64,000 nt of DNA from Arthrobacter sp. MYb229 (GCF_002975405.1 NZ_PCPS01000003.1:248001-312000); one strand, 5' to 3'; shown: positions 17,024-26,304, counted from the stretch's first letter. Notes: generated by a model from the letters alone, not told the origin. A program made the numbers and translations.

Positions 17024-17091
17024 TTGACTACCCCACACAAACGGGCATAAAGTCATGGAAACACAGATTCATGTGTTGTAGGTCATGACTT
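17024..17091 (+). promoter_or_regulatory. Fructose operon promoter and candidate FruR operators
   Basis: TTGACT (17024-17029) and TAAAGT (17048-17053) with an 18-bp spacer form a plausible promoter. Two perfect inverted repeats overlie and follow it: AAGTCATG/CATGACTT (17050-17057, 17084-17091) and, nested within, AACACA/TGTGTT (17060-17065, 17072-17077). They lie immediately before the DeoR-type regulator and are good candidates for its autoregulatory site. Confidence 0.6.
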
Positions 17092-17104
17092 CATGGAGGC
17101 GCAG

Positions 17105-17881
17105 ATGTTTGCCGAGGAAAGACACCGGCTAATCACGGATCAGCTGGCGAGCGCCGGGAAAGTAACCGTCGCTCAGCTGGCCCAGCGCTTCGAGATCACC
17201 GCCGAAACTGTCCGCCGCGATCTGGCCCAGATGGAATCAGAGAACCTCTTGCGCCGCGTGCACGGCGGTGCGGTCGCGGCCAGCGAGGCGAGCACCCGCG
17301 AGGAAAGCTACGTGGCACGCACGGCCATCCACGCCGAAGCCAAAGCCCGGATTGCCCAGCGCGCGTTGAGCCTGCTCCCGGTCTCCGATGCCTCGGTCAT
17401 TCTCGATGCGGGAACCACCACCGAAATTCTCGCCGAACGCATGGTGAAAACCAACGCAGGTTCGGGGCTCGTGGTGATCACCCACGCGCTGCCGATCGCC
17501 ACGGCGCTGGTGCAAAGCCCAGACATTGCCTTGGAAATGATTGGCGGACGAGTTCGCGGAATCACCGGTGCCAGCAGCGGAGCACGCACGGCACAGGAGT
17601 ACTCCAACTACCGCGCAGACATCGCCTTCATCGGAACCAACGGCCTGCATGCCGGCTTCGGGCTGAGCACCCCGGACCCATTGGAAGCCGCCGTCAAAAC
17701 GGCGCTGGTCGCCAGCGCCCGCCGAGTGGTCCTCCTGGTGGACTCATCAAAATTCGAGCAGGAAACCCTCGTCCGCTTCGCGCGGCTGGACCAGGTGGAC
17801 ACGATCGTCACCGATTGCGCCCCGGAAGCCGAGCTGTCCCGCGCCCTCGAACTAGCCGAGGTAGAGGTAGTGATCGCATGA
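17105..17881 (+). CDS. fruR: DeoR-family repressor of the fructose operon
   Basis: This 258-residue DeoR protein has an N-terminal winged helix (VTVAQLAQRFEITAETVRRDL) and a C-terminal sugar-phosphate sensor of the DeoRC type (ILDAGTTTEILAE, FIGTNGLHAGFGLSTPDPLEA). ATG 17105 is chosen because GGAGG lies 5 nt upstream; ATG 17093 is an alternative inside that SD. It overlaps fruK by 4 nt. It presumably represses the operon and is relieved by fructose-1-phosphate or a related effector. Confidence 0.9.
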   Translation: MFAEERHRLITDQLASAGKVTVAQLAQRFEITAETVRRDLAQMESENLLRRVHGGAVAASEASTREESYVARTAIHAEAKARIAQRALSLLPVSDASVILDAGTTTEILAERMVKTNAGSGLVVITHALPIATALVQSPDIALEMIGGRVRGITGASSGARTAQEYSNYRADIAFIGTNGLHAGFGLSTPDPLEAAVKTALVASARRVVLLVDSSKFEQETLVRFARLDQVDTIVTDCAPEAELSRALELAEVEVVIA

Positions 17882-18855
17882 TAATCACCCTGACCTGCAA
17901 CCCGGCCTTGGACAAGACCATCGAGCTGCTTGATCCGCTGGCGCACGGAGCCGTGCAACGCGCGGCCAGCAGCCACACCCAAGCCGCCGGCAAGGGAGTC
18001 AACGTTTCCCGGGGGATCGCGATCGCCGGCGCCCAGACCCTGGCTCTACTCCCCGGGGCCACCGATGACCCCTTGATCGCGGCGCTGCGCGGCGACGGAC
18101 TTGAGTTCAAGGCGCTGCCCATCGATGAGCCCTTGCGCACCAACGTCACCATCACCGACCCGGATGGCACCACCACCAAGATCAACGAATCGGGTCCGGT
18201 GCTCACGGCCGAGTCGCTGAGCGCATTGAGCGCGCTGGTGCTCGAATCCGCTGCCGGAGCCCAATGGGTGGTGATGGCCGGCTCGCTGCCCCCGGGTGCA
18301 CCCGCAGAATTCTACGCCCAGCTCACCGCGGCACTGCGCGATTCGCTCGGGGTGAATTGCCCGAAAATCGCCGTGGACACCTCCGGTGAACCGCTGCGCC
18401 AGCTCTTTGCCCACGGCCCAAGCCACGTTCCGGATCTGATCAAGCCAAATGCCGAGGAATTGGCCGAACTGGTCGGTTCGCAACTCACCGAGGAGCAGCT
18501 CGAGGCCGACGCGGAGCTGGCCGCGAGCACCTGCCACGACCTGCTCGAACGCGGGGCCGGCGCGGTGCTTGCCACCCTCGGAGCGCACGGCGCCGTGCTG
18601 GCAACGGGCCAGGGCGCCTGGCATGGCTGGCACCAACCGATCACCGCCCGCAGCACCGTGGGCGCCGGAGACTCTTCGCTGGCAGGCTATCTGCTAGCGG
18701 CTACCTCCGGGGCAGCACCGGATCAGTGCCTTGGCTCCGCCATCGCCTACGGCGCAGCGGCGGCATCGCTTCCCGGCTCAACCATTCCCGCACCATCCGA
18801 TCTCACCGTGGACGCCGTCACCGTTCTCGCACTCACCCCAAGGCAAGGATCATAG
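17878..18855 (+). CDS. fruK: 1-phosphofructokinase FruK
   Basis: This 325-residue PfkB-family kinase phosphorylates fructose-1-phosphate to fructose-1,6-bisphosphate. The N-terminal TCNPALDKTIEL, the substrate region AGKGVNVSRG and the C-terminal PfkB signature with catalytic Asp (STVGAGDSSLAGYL) are all present. The start overlaps the fruR stop (ATGA). It lies between regulator and transporter genes in one operon. Confidence 0.93.
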   Translation: MIITLTCNPALDKTIELLDPLAHGAVQRAASSHTQAAGKGVNVSRGIAIAGAQTLALLPGATDDPLIAALRGDGLEFKALPIDEPLRTNVTITDPDGTTTKINESGPVLTAESLSALSALVLESAAGAQWVVMAGSLPPGAPAEFYAQLTAALRDSLGVNCPKIAVDTSGEPLRQLFAHGPSHVPDLIKPNAEELAELVGSQLTEEQLEADAELAASTCHDLLERGAGAVLATLGAHGAVLATGQGAWHGWHQPITARSTVGAGDSSLAGYLLAATSGAAPDQCLGSAIAYGAAAASLPGSTIPAPSDLTVDAVTVLALTPRQGS

Positions 18856-18857
18856 CT

Positions 18858-20873
18858 ATGAGCGACCTGATCACCACCCAGCTCGTCACCCTCGACGCGC
18901 ACTTGGGCACCTCGACCACCGAGGTCATCAACCATCTGGCAAATCTGGTGGCCCAGGCCTCCCGCGCCACCGACGCCTCGGCTTTGGCCGAGCATGCGCT
19001 GGCCAGAGAAGCCAAAACGGCAACCGGCGTCCCCGGCGGCATCGCGATCCCGCACTGCCGTTCGGCGGCAGTAACCATCCCGACCCTGGCCATGGCGCGC
19101 CTGGCCACTCCGGTGGACTTCGGTGCCAAGGACGGCCCCGCGGATCTGATCTTCTTCATCGCCGCCCCGGAAGGCGCCGACAAGGATCATTTGAAGCTGC
19201 TCTCCAAATTGGCTCGCGCGCTGGTCAAGAAGACCTTCACCGGCGCCCTGCGTGAAGCCAAGAGCGACGAGGAAATCGTCGCACTGGTTTCCGCGGTGAT
19301 CTCCGATAGCCCCACGGCGCCCGCCGCGGCGGCCGCCGCACCTGCCGAGCAGCCCGAAGCGCCGGCTGCTACCGCGAAGGCCTCCAAGATCGTTGCGGTC
19401 ACCGCCTGCCCCACGGGCATTGCGCACACCTATATGGCGGCCGACTCGCTGGCGCAAAGCGCCGCGGAGCTCGGCATCGACTTCGCCGTGGAAACCCAGG
19501 GCTCCTCCGGCTCAACCGCCTTGGACCCGGCGGTGATCGAAGCCGCCGACGCGGTGATCTTCGCGGTAGACGTGGATGTGCGTGACCGCTCGCGTTTCGC
19601 CGGCAAGCCGGTGATCCAGGTTCCCGTCAAACGCGGCATCGACGAGCCGGAAAAGCTCCTGCAGGATGCCATCGCCGCGGCCACCGACCCCAACGCGCGC
19701 AAGGTTCCCGCCGGCACCGCCGCCGCGGAATCCGAACAGGGCGGCGGCAAGCAAGGCTTCGGCGCCGACCTGAAGCGTGCACTGCTCACCGGCGTCTCCT
19801 ACATGATCCCGTTTGTCGCCGGCGGCGGCTTGCTGATCGCCTTGGGCTTCCTGCTCGGCGGTTACGACATCACCGACGTGGCCGATCAGTACCTGGCGGA
19901 AACTACGCTGTTCAATCTGCCTGACGAGGGGCTCCTGGCCTTCCTCGGCGCGGTCGCCTTCAAGATCGGCGGGTTGTCCATGGGCTTCCTGGTGCCGGCG
20001 CTGGCCGGCTACATCGCCTACGCCTACGCCGACCGTCCGGGCATCGCCCCCGGTTTCACCGCCGGTGCGGTGGCCGGGTTCATGGGGGCCGGCTTCCTCG
20101 GCGGTATCGTCGGCGGCCTGATTGCCGGACTCGCGGCACGCTGGATTAGCTCGTGGAATGTTCCGCGCTGGCTGCGCGGCTTGATGCCGGTGGTGATCGT
20201 GCCGCTGCTTGGCTCGATCATCGCCTCGGGGCTGATGATCCTCTTCCTTGGCGGCCCGATCGCAAAACTCACCGAAGCCTTGAACTCATGGCTTTCGGGC
20301 ATGTCGGGCACCGCCGCGGCAATTCTTGGACTGATTCTCGGCCTGATGATGGCGGTGGATCTGGGCGGACCGGTCAACAAGGTCGCTTACTCCTTCGCCG
20401 TGGCAGGGCTGGGAGCCGGCTCGATTACCGATAACCCGGCACCGCTGATGATCATGGCGGCGGTTATGGCCGCGGGCATGGTTCCACCACTGGCCATGGC
20501 GCTGGCCACCGCGGTCTCCCCGAGGCTCTTCACCGGGGCCGAACGCGAGAACGGCAAGGCGGCCTGGCTGCTCGGTGCCGCGTTCATCTCCGAAGGGGCA
20601 ATCCCCTTCGCCGCGGCGGATCCGCTGCGCGTCATCCCGGCCTCGATGGTCGGCGCCGGGGTCACCGGTTCGCTGATCATGACCTTTGATGTGGTCAGCC
20701 AGGCACCGCACGGCGGAGCCTTCGTCTTCTTCGCGATGAACAACACCTGGCCGATGTTCTTGCTGGCAACGCTCATCGGCACGCTGGTTTCCGCGGCGCT
20801 GGTGATCATCTTGAAGAAATTCGTCCGCAAGTCCGCGACGCCGGGCGTAGAGAATGCGAAGGTCGGCGCATGA
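18858..20873 (+). CDS. fruA: Fructose-specific PTS enzyme IIABC
   Basis: This 671-residue fused permease has EIIA at about 1-145 with phospho-His in IAIPHCRS, then an Ala/Pro linker. EIIB covers about 175-275, with phospho-Cys in VTACPTGIAHTYMA, and is joined by a Gly/Glu-rich linker to EIIC (about 305-655, eight or more membrane segments, GGPVNKVAY). It imports fructose as fructose-1-phosphate. ATG 18858 follows fruK by 2 nt. Its stop overlaps ptsI by 4 nt. Confidence 0.94.
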   Translation: MSDLITTQLVTLDAHLGTSTTEVINHLANLVAQASRATDASALAEHALAREAKTATGVPGGIAIPHCRSAAVTIPTLAMARLATPVDFGAKDGPADLIFFIAAPEGADKDHLKLLSKLARALVKKTFTGALREAKSDEEIVALVSAVISDSPTAPAAAAAAPAEQPEAPAATAKASKIVAVTACPTGIAHTYMAADSLAQSAAELGIDFAVETQGSSGSTALDPAVIEAADAVIFAVDVDVRDRSRFAGKPVIQVPVKRGIDEPEKLLQDAIAAATDPNARKVPAGTAAAESEQGGGKQGFGADLKRALLTGVSYMIPFVAGGGLLIALGFLLGGYDITDVADQYLAETTLFNLPDEGLLAFLGAVAFKIGGLSMGFLVPALAGYIAYAYADRPGIAPGFTAGAVAGFMGAGFLGGIVGGLIAGLAARWISSWNVPRWLRGLMPVVIVPLLGSIIASGLMILFLGGPIAKLTEALNSWLSGMSGTAAAILGLILGLMMAVDLGGPVNKVAYSFAVAGLGAGSITDNPAPLMIMAAVMAAGMVPPLAMALATAVSPRLFTGAERENGKAAWLLGAAFISEGAIPFAAADPLRVIPASMVGAGVTGSLIMTFDVVSQAPHGGAFVFFAMNNTWPMFLLATLIGTLVSAALVIILKKFVRKSATPGVENAKVGA

Positions 20874-22564
20874 GCACCCACAGCGTAGAAAAGTTCTCCG
20901 GCGTCGGGGTCAGCGCGGGCCGGGTCATCGGCACCGTGCGGCGCATGCCCGATCCGATCAGCGCCCCGGCCGACGGCGCCCCGTTTGCCCCGGGGGCCAG
21001 CGTGGAGAGCGAAACCGCCCGCCTGGCCGAGGCCACCGCGGCGGTCGCGGCCCAGCTGAAGGAACGCGCTGTGCATGCCACCGGAGACGCGCAAGCGGTG
21101 CTCAAGGCCACCGCGCTGATGGCCAGCGACCGCAGCCTGCTGAAGTCTGCGACGAAGCTTGTCGCCTCGGGCACCTGCGCCGAATCCGCGCTCTGGGAAG
21201 CCGCCGACGCGGTGGCCACCCAGCTTGCGGCGCTCGGCGGCTACATGGCCGAACGCGCCGGCGACGTGCTGGATGTGCGGGCGCGCATCGTGGCCCAGCT
21301 GCGCGGGGTCCCCGCCCCGGGAATCCCCGATTCGGACGAGCCCTTTGTGCTCGTTGCGGTGGACCTGGCGCCGGCGGATACCGCCACCCTGGATCCGGCC
21401 AAGGTCTTGGCGCTGGTCACCAGCGACGGCGGACCGCAGTCCCACACCGCGATCATCGCCCGCTCCCTGGGCTTGCCTGCCATCGTCGCGGCGAGCGAGA
21501 CCACCGCGCTGCATGATGCGGACCGGGTGTATGTGGACGGCATCGACGGGCTGGTGGTGCGCAACCCCACCGAGGTCGAGGTCGCCATCGCGCGCACCTA
21601 CGCCAACCGCGAGCAGCTGCCGAACTTTGACGGCAGCGGCGTGCTGGCCGACGGGCACCGCGTCCCGCTGCTGGCCAACGTCGGAAGCGGCGAGGACGCG
21701 CAGGCGGCCGCCGCGGCCGGAGCCGAAGGCGTGGGCCTGCTGCGTACCGAGTTCTGCTTCCTGGGACGCGAAAAGGAACCTTCCCACGAGGAGCAGGTCG
21801 CGGCCTACGGTGCGGTCTTCGCGGCGTTTGCGCGGCAGAAGGTCGTGGTGCGCACGCTGGATGCCGGCGCCGACAAGCCATTGCCATTCCTCACCGATGC
21901 CAGCGAGCCGAACCCGGCCCTCGGGGTGCGCGGCTACCGCACCGATACCACCAGTCCCGGCGTGCTGGCCCGCCAGCTCACCGCGATCTCCGAGGCGGCC
22001 GCCGCCCACCAGGCCGAGGTCTGGACCATGGCCCCAATGATTTCCACGCCCGCCGAGGCCCAGGATTTCGCGGCGCTGGTCGCCGAGGCGGAGCTGCCCA
22101 CCGCCGGGGTGATGATCGAGGTGCCCTCGGCCGCGCTGTTGGCCGAGCGGATCCTGGAACGCTGCGATTTCGTCTCCATCGGAACCAACGACCTGACGCA
22201 GTACACCATGGCCGCCGACCGGCAGCTGGGTTCGCTGGCGGAACTCAACGACCCCTGGCAGCCTGCGGTGCTGCACATGGTCGCGGCCACCTGCGCCGGG
22301 GCGCAAGGCGCCGGGGCCAAACCGGTAGGCGTGTGCGGTGAAGCCGCGGCAGATCCCGCGCTCGCGGTGGTGCTGGTAGGCCTGGGAGTCAGCACGCTGT
22401 CGATGAATAAACGTGCGCTCGCTCCGGTTGCTGCGGTGCTTCGCACCGTGGACCTGGCGGCCGCGCAGGATTTGGCACGCCTCGCCCTGCGGGCGGCCTC
22501 GGCGGAAGAGGCTCGCGCTCTGGTGCGCGCGCAGCTGCCCGAACTCGACCGTTTCGGACTGTAA
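20870..22564 (+). CDS. ptsI: PTS enzyme I (phosphoenolpyruvate-protein phosphotransferase)
   Basis: This 564-residue soluble enzyme takes phosphate from PEP and passes it to HPr. It has the phospho-His loop DGGPQSHTAIIARS (near residue 195), the PEP-binding barrel with GVGLLRTEF and GVRGYR, and the C-terminal signature DFVSIGTNDLTQYTMAADR. It starts within the fruA stop (ATGA). Having the general PTS enzymes inside the fructose operon suggests that fructose is the main PTS sugar or the controlling one. Confidence 0.95.
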   Translation: MSTHSVEKFSGVGVSAGRVIGTVRRMPDPISAPADGAPFAPGASVESETARLAEATAAVAAQLKERAVHATGDAQAVLKATALMASDRSLLKSATKLVASGTCAESALWEAADAVATQLAALGGYMAERAGDVLDVRARIVAQLRGVPAPGIPDSDEPFVLVAVDLAPADTATLDPAKVLALVTSDGGPQSHTAIIARSLGLPAIVAASETTALHDADRVYVDGIDGLVVRNPTEVEVAIARTYANREQLPNFDGSGVLADGHRVPLLANVGSGEDAQAAAAAGAEGVGLLRTEFCFLGREKEPSHEEQVAAYGAVFAAFARQKVVVRTLDAGADKPLPFLTDASEPNPALGVRGYRTDTTSPGVLARQLTAISEAAAAHQAEVWTMAPMISTPAEAQDFAALVAEAELPTAGVMIEVPSAALLAERILERCDFVSIGTNDLTQYTMAADRQLGSLAELNDPWQPAVLHMVAATCAGAQGAGAKPVGVCGEAAADPALAVVLVGLGVSTLSMNKRALAPVAAVLRTVDLAAAQDLARLALRAASAEEARALVRAQLPELDRFGL

Positions 22565-22618
22565 CCGAAGACCTAAGTACTTTAAGCTTACGAATACCAC
22601 CGATCAAAAGGAGCCATC

Positions 22619-22897
22619 ATGGCAGAACGTACAGCAATCATTGGAAGCCGGGTTGGCCTGCATGCCCGTCCGGCTGCAATCTTCGCCGAAGCCGCCGGTG
22701 AGCTTCCGGTCGAGGTCACCATCGCCTTGGAAGGAGAACCTGCCGAGGACGCGCTGGATGCCTCGAGCATCCTCTCGCTGATGGGGCTGGGAGCCGAATA
22801 CGGCACCAAGGTCGTGTTGCGCGCCGAAGGCGAAGGGGCCGAGGCCTCCCTGGAGCAGCTGGTAACGCTGCTGGAAATTGACCACGACTCCGAGTAG
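22619..22897 (+). CDS. ptsH: HPr phosphocarrier protein
   Basis: This 92-residue HPr has the active-site His in GLHARPA and the regulatory Ser region in DASSILSLMGLGA. It carries phosphate from enzyme I to EIIA. The SD AAAGGAG lies before ATG 22619. It is the last gene of the five-gene operon, followed by a terminator. Confidence 0.94.
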   Translation: MAERTAIIGSRVGLHARPAAIFAEAAGELPVEVTIALEGEPAEDALDASSILSLMGLGAEYGTKVVLRAEGEGAEASLEQLVTLLEIDHDSE

Positions 22898-22914
22898 TCA
22901 AAGCTTCTCTGCTT

Positions 22915-22957
22915 AGCCCCGTGCAGCACCCATCAAGGGTGCGGCACGGGGCTTTTG
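22915..22957 (+). terminator. Intrinsic terminator after ptsH
   Basis: The stem AGCCCCGTGC/GCACGGGGCT (22915-22924, 22943-22952) has an inner GCACCC/GGGTGC arm and is followed by TTTTGCG. It closes the fructose operon. Confidence 0.88.
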
Positions 22958-22972
22958 CGTGCACCCGAATTT

Positions 22973-22996
22973 ACTGATTGACAAAATTCAATCAGT
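22973..22996 (+). promoter_or_regulatory. Palindromic operator over the MFS gene promoter
   Basis: A perfect 8-bp inverted repeat ACTGATTG (22973-22980) / CAATCAGT (22989-22996) with an 8-bp spacer overlaps a TTGACA -35 (22978-22983). The form suits a dimeric ArsR-, MarR- or TetR-type repressor, but no regulator gene adjoins it. Confidence 0.65.
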
Positions 22997-23038
22997 GGCT
23001 GGATGATTGGTCTTACGCACGTTTATGCAGGAGCACCC

Positions 23039-24337
23039 ATGAGCAGATTGCAAGACTCGGTGCTGCGTCTAGTCAAGCCATTCGCCCACCGGGATTATGC
23101 GCTGCTAGCCAGTTCCCTAATCATTTCCACCTTTGCCGCGGGCATGTGGGCGGTGGCGATGGTCTACCAGGTGCGCCGCCTGGGCGGCGGACCAATGGAG
23201 CTGTCCATGGTGGCCACGGCCAGCAGCGTGGGGCTGCTCGCCCTGGTTTTGCTCGGCGGCATCCTGGCGGACAGGTACTCCTGCCGGAGAATCGTAATTT
23301 TCGTTCAGCTGCTTTCGCTGCTTATCATGAGCGCCACCGCGGTGCTGGCACTCACCGGCGTCATCGAGTTGTGGCATCTGATCGTGACCGGCTTTCTCGC
23401 CGGGGCGGGTTCCGCGTTCTTCTACCCGGCCTATTCGGCGCTACTGCCACGAATGCTTCCACCCGAAGACCTGCTGGCCGCCAACGGATTGGAAGGCACC
23501 GTGCGCCCGGTGGTCCATACCGCCATTGGCCCCATGGTTGCCGGCTTCCTCGTGGCCGCGGTCTCCCCGGCGCACGCCATCGCGGGGATCGCCATCTGCC
23601 ATCTGATCGCGATCTTTGTCCTGCGCACCATAGCCCACCGCAAGGAATACGATGCTCCGGGCCATGCCGATCCGCAGGCCGCTGCACCCGGCGTGCTGCG
23701 TCAACTGCGCGAGGGCGTGGGCTACACCCTGCGCACCGGCTGGTTGCGCTGGACCCTGATCTTTTCGGTCATCTCGGTATTCACCTTCATCGGACCATTT
23801 GAGGTGCTGCTGCCATTTATCGTCAGCGACAACCTTGGCGGGGACGCGAAACTCTTCGGGTACACCCTGGCCTTCTTCGGCGCTGGTTCGGCGATCGGTT
23901 CGCTGCTCATCGCTTCGTCGAAATTCCCGCGGCGCTATCTGAGCGTGATGACCGCCTGCTGGTGCCTAGGCACCCTGCCCTTGGCTCTGGTGGGATACGT
24001 GGATGCCGCTTGGATGCTTTTCGCGATTCTATTGCTCTTCGGAATCACCGATGCCGTGGGCATGGTCATCTGGGGTACCCTGCTGCAGCGACGCGTGCCG
24101 AAGCACCTGCTGGGACGCATCTCCAGCCTGGACTTCTTCGTCTCCTTGGCGCTGATGCCGCTATCCATGGCGGTCGCCGGGCCGCTGAGCCAGCTGATGA
24201 GCCTGCAAGCAATCTTCATCATTGCCGGGGTGGCCTCGCCGCTCTTCGGGCTGCTCGCCTGGCGGGCCGGGAAGTTTGCGCGCGACGAGCTGCAGCATCC
24301 ACTGGACTCTGCCGCGCAGCCGGCGGCGCAGAGTTAG
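23039..24337 (+). CDS. MFS transporter (EntS/MFS_3-like)
   Basis: This 432-residue transporter has about 12 hydrophobic segments; the loop 2-3 motif appears as LGGILADRYSCRR and the middle of the protein as RTIAHRKEYDAPGH. The closest family type is EntS/MFS_3 exporters. ATG 23039 has AGGAG 5 nt upstream and is preferred over ATG 23003. A palindrome covers its promoter, so it is likely induced by a ligand. The substrate is unknown; siderophore or drug export is possible. Confidence 0.85.
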   Translation: MSRLQDSVLRLVKPFAHRDYALLASSLIISTFAAGMWAVAMVYQVRRLGGGPMELSMVATASSVGLLALVLLGGILADRYSCRRIVIFVQLLSLLIMSATAVLALTGVIELWHLIVTGFLAGAGSAFFYPAYSALLPRMLPPEDLLAANGLEGTVRPVVHTAIGPMVAGFLVAAVSPAHAIAGIAICHLIAIFVLRTIAHRKEYDAPGHADPQAAAPGVLRQLREGVGYTLRTGWLRWTLIFSVISVFTFIGPFEVLLPFIVSDNLGGDAKLFGYTLAFFGAGSAIGSLLIASSKFPRRYLSVMTACWCLGTLPLALVGYVDAAWMLFAILLLFGITDAVGMVIWGTLLQRRVPKHLLGRISSLDFFVSLALMPLSMAVAGPLSQLMSLQAIFIIAGVASPLFGLLAWRAGKFARDELQHPLDSAAQPAAQS

Positions 24338-24404
24338 CCGTGAAATTCGCGCCGTGGGGCGTGGCAGCTTGGCGCCAGCGCCATTGGAGGTAGATGGTTG
24401 AAGA

Positions 24405-25148
24405 ATGAGTTCGTTCTCCCGCCGCGGCTACCGCTTTTCCGTGCTGGCTATCGCCATTGCCTTGCTTGCCGGCTGCGCCGCGCAGCCTGCGGCGCAGCCG
24501 ACGCCCGCCGAGCCAAGCCCCGCAGCCGTGGACTGCGCGGCCACCAAGTGCGCCGCGCTGACCTTTGACGATGGGCCCGGGGAGTTCACCGACAGGCTTT
24601 TGGACGAATTGGGCACGCAGCACACCCCGGCCACCTTTTTTGTGCTGGGCAAAAACGTCAAGAAGCACCCGAAAACCCTGGAGCGCATGGTCCAAGAAGG
24701 ACACCAGATCGGCAGCCACACCTTTGACCACAAGGATCTCACCACGCTGACCGCCGAAGGCATCGAGCAGGAGGTGCAGTGGACCGCGGAAGTGATCGAG
24801 GAGGCCGCCGGGGTGCGCCCCGATATCCTCCGGCCGCCCTATGGCTCCCACGGCGCGGTTTATGACCGGCTGGTGCCCTACCCGCTGGTGCTGTGGGATG
24901 TGGACACGATGGACTGGCAGCATCATGACCCGGAAAAGACCGTGGAAATAGCCATGGAGGAAGTCAACCCCGGCTCCATCATCTTGATGCACGACATCCA
25001 TGAAAGTTCGGTCCAGGCCGTGCCGCAGCTGGTGGAAGAACTTCGGCAGGCGGGCTACACCCTGGTGACCGTCGAGCAGCTTTTCGCCGGAACCGAGTTC
25101 AAGGATTCCAAGGCCTATGCCAAGCGCAGCATGCCGCACAGCCAATAG
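24405..25148 (+). CDS. Polysaccharide deacetylase (NodB domain) lipoprotein
   Basis: This 247-residue exported protein has a signal peptide with lipobox LLAGC and a short Ala/Pro linker, then a NodB catalytic domain (about 45-235). The metal motif TFDDGP, the HTFDH histidines, RPPYG and ILMHDIHE are all present. It probably removes acetyl groups from peptidoglycan or another surface glycan. It follows the MFS gene by 67 bp without a clear terminator and may share its transcript. Confidence 0.9.
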   Translation: MSSFSRRGYRFSVLAIAIALLAGCAAQPAAQPTPAEPSPAAVDCAATKCAALTFDDGPGEFTDRLLDELGTQHTPATFFVLGKNVKKHPKTLERMVQEGHQIGSHTFDHKDLTTLTAEGIEQEVQWTAEVIEEAAGVRPDILRPPYGSHGAVYDRLVPYPLVLWDVDTMDWQHHDPEKTVEIAMEEVNPGSIILMHDIHESSVQAVPQLVEELRQAGYTLVTVEQLFAGTEFKDSKAYAKRSMPHSQ

Positions 25149-25154
25149 GTTCTG

Positions 25155-25634
25155 CTACGGCGCCTGCTCGGCGTAGAGCCTGAGCTGATCGAGCATATCT
25201 CCCTCCGCCTCGCGCACCGAGGCGGCAAGCTCTTCGCATTGCTCAACGGTGAGATCCGGATTGATCACCGCCACCTGGAGCACCACTTCGGTGTACCCGG
25301 CATCATCTTTCAAATCAAAACGGTAGGAGAGGCCATCTGGATTTTCGGAAGTGTGCGCCACCAGCAGGCGGTTCTCGATCAGGTCGTGGATCCGGTAGTG
25401 GCGCTCGTGCTTGCCTACCCGATATATCAGCTGCGTGCCTACGCGTAGCTGCACGTCGTCGGAATGCATGGTGGCAATGCCCGGCATCCATAACGGGGTG
25501 GCCGCCCAGTCGGTCAGCAGTTCCCAGACGCGGTGCACCGGCAGGTGAATCACCACGGTGCTTTCAAAGACGCTGAACTGGCTCATAACGGCATCGTCCC
25601 ACCAATCATCCGATATGGAAATAGCAGGATCCAT
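25155..25634 (-). CDS. SRPBCC/polyketide-cyclase-like lipid-binding-fold protein
   Basis: This 159-residue START/SRPBCC-type protein has FESTVVIHLPVHRVWELLTDWAATPLWMPG at the start of the fold and a C-terminal helix (EECE/AASVREAEGDMLDQL region). Such proteins bind small hydrophobic ligands. I choose ATG 25634, with GGAG 8 nt upstream; ATG 25586 is an alternative. No function can be assigned. It converges with the deacetylase gene. Confidence 0.75.
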   Translation of the reverse strand: MDPAISISDDWWDDAVMSQFSVFESTVVIHLPVHRVWELLTDWAATPLWMPGIATMHSDDVQLRVGTQLIYRVGKHERHYRIHDLIENRLLVAHTSENPDGLSYRFDLKDDAGYTEVVLQVAVINPDLTVEQCEELAASVREAEGDMLDQLRLYAEQAP

Positions 25635-25666
25635 TTTTCCGCTCCGGCCTGCCGGTTTCGGCGAGC

Positions 25667-25706
25667 AAAAAACCGACCCGCCCACGGCGAACCATGGGCA
25701 GATCGG
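25667..25706 (-). terminator. Intrinsic terminator after the acidic hypothetical gene
   Basis: On the minus strand a 14-bp GC-rich stem with some G-T pairs (25693-25706 with 25673-25686) is followed by TTTTTTG (25667-25672). It ends the gene at 25729-26097. Confidence 0.85.
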
Positions 25707-25728
25707 CTTCGTGCGTGGGGATCTGGGT

Positions 25729-26097
25729 TTACCAGTCGTCCTCGTCATCGGCTTCGGAGGTTCCCAATTCGGGTTCCTGCTCCTGGTCGAAGTTGTACCA
25801 GGCTTCGGTGAAGCCCACCATCTCGTCCAAGGCTTCCTGCTGATCATCGTCGAGCGCTTCCAGCGCTTCGTCGTTGTTCAGGATCGCTGTCACCGCAAGG
25901 AATGGGTGGCGCTCAAAGTAGTCAAGTGGAGTGGCCGCCCGATTGAAGGTCAGGTTTTCACTCTGTGCAAATAGCTCAATGTATTGCCCTACGGCGCCCG
26001 GCATTCGGGTCAGCGAGATGCCGGATAGGGATTCGTTGTAGATTTCGGCAGTGGCATCGGCCCACTGCTCAATGAGCTCTTCGCTCATTTGTGCCAT
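25729..26097 (-). CDS. Hypothetical acidic protein, 122 aa
   Basis: I do not recognise the family. The protein is mostly helical and strongly acidic, with a tail EQEPELGTSEADDEDDW. It has no signal peptide or membrane segment, so it is probably cytoplasmic. ATG 26097 has GGAG 6 nt upstream, and a terminator follows the stop, so this is a real gene. Codon use matches its neighbours. Confidence 0.75.
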   Translation of the reverse strand: MAQMSEELIEQWADATAEIYNESLSGISLTRMPGAVGQYIELFAQSENLTFNRAATPLDYFERHPFLAVTAILNNDEALEALDDDQQEALDEMVGFTEAWYNFDQEQEPELGTSEADDEDDW

Positions 26098-26304
26098 CTG
26101 ATTCTCCGCCTTGGTGGGTTGGGATTGGATTGCTCTCGTATTCCGTAGGAATTCAGCTTAAACCGTCCCACCGGGCATGCCAAGGCGATAGGAGTGGGAT
26201 TTATCATTGCCCGGGTTGCAGGCCGCGCCAACGGCAGGCCACTTGGTCCTCCGCGGCAGCTCTCGAATCGATCGGGAGGCCGATTTCCGGGTACAGGGCA
26301 GGGG

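Noticed and set aside
20387-22600. 737-codon minus-strand ORF opposite fruA/ptsI
   Set aside because: It lies antisense to two well-supported PTS genes, has no recognisable domain and a His/Gly/Arg-rich composition typical of antisense frames in high-GC coding DNA.
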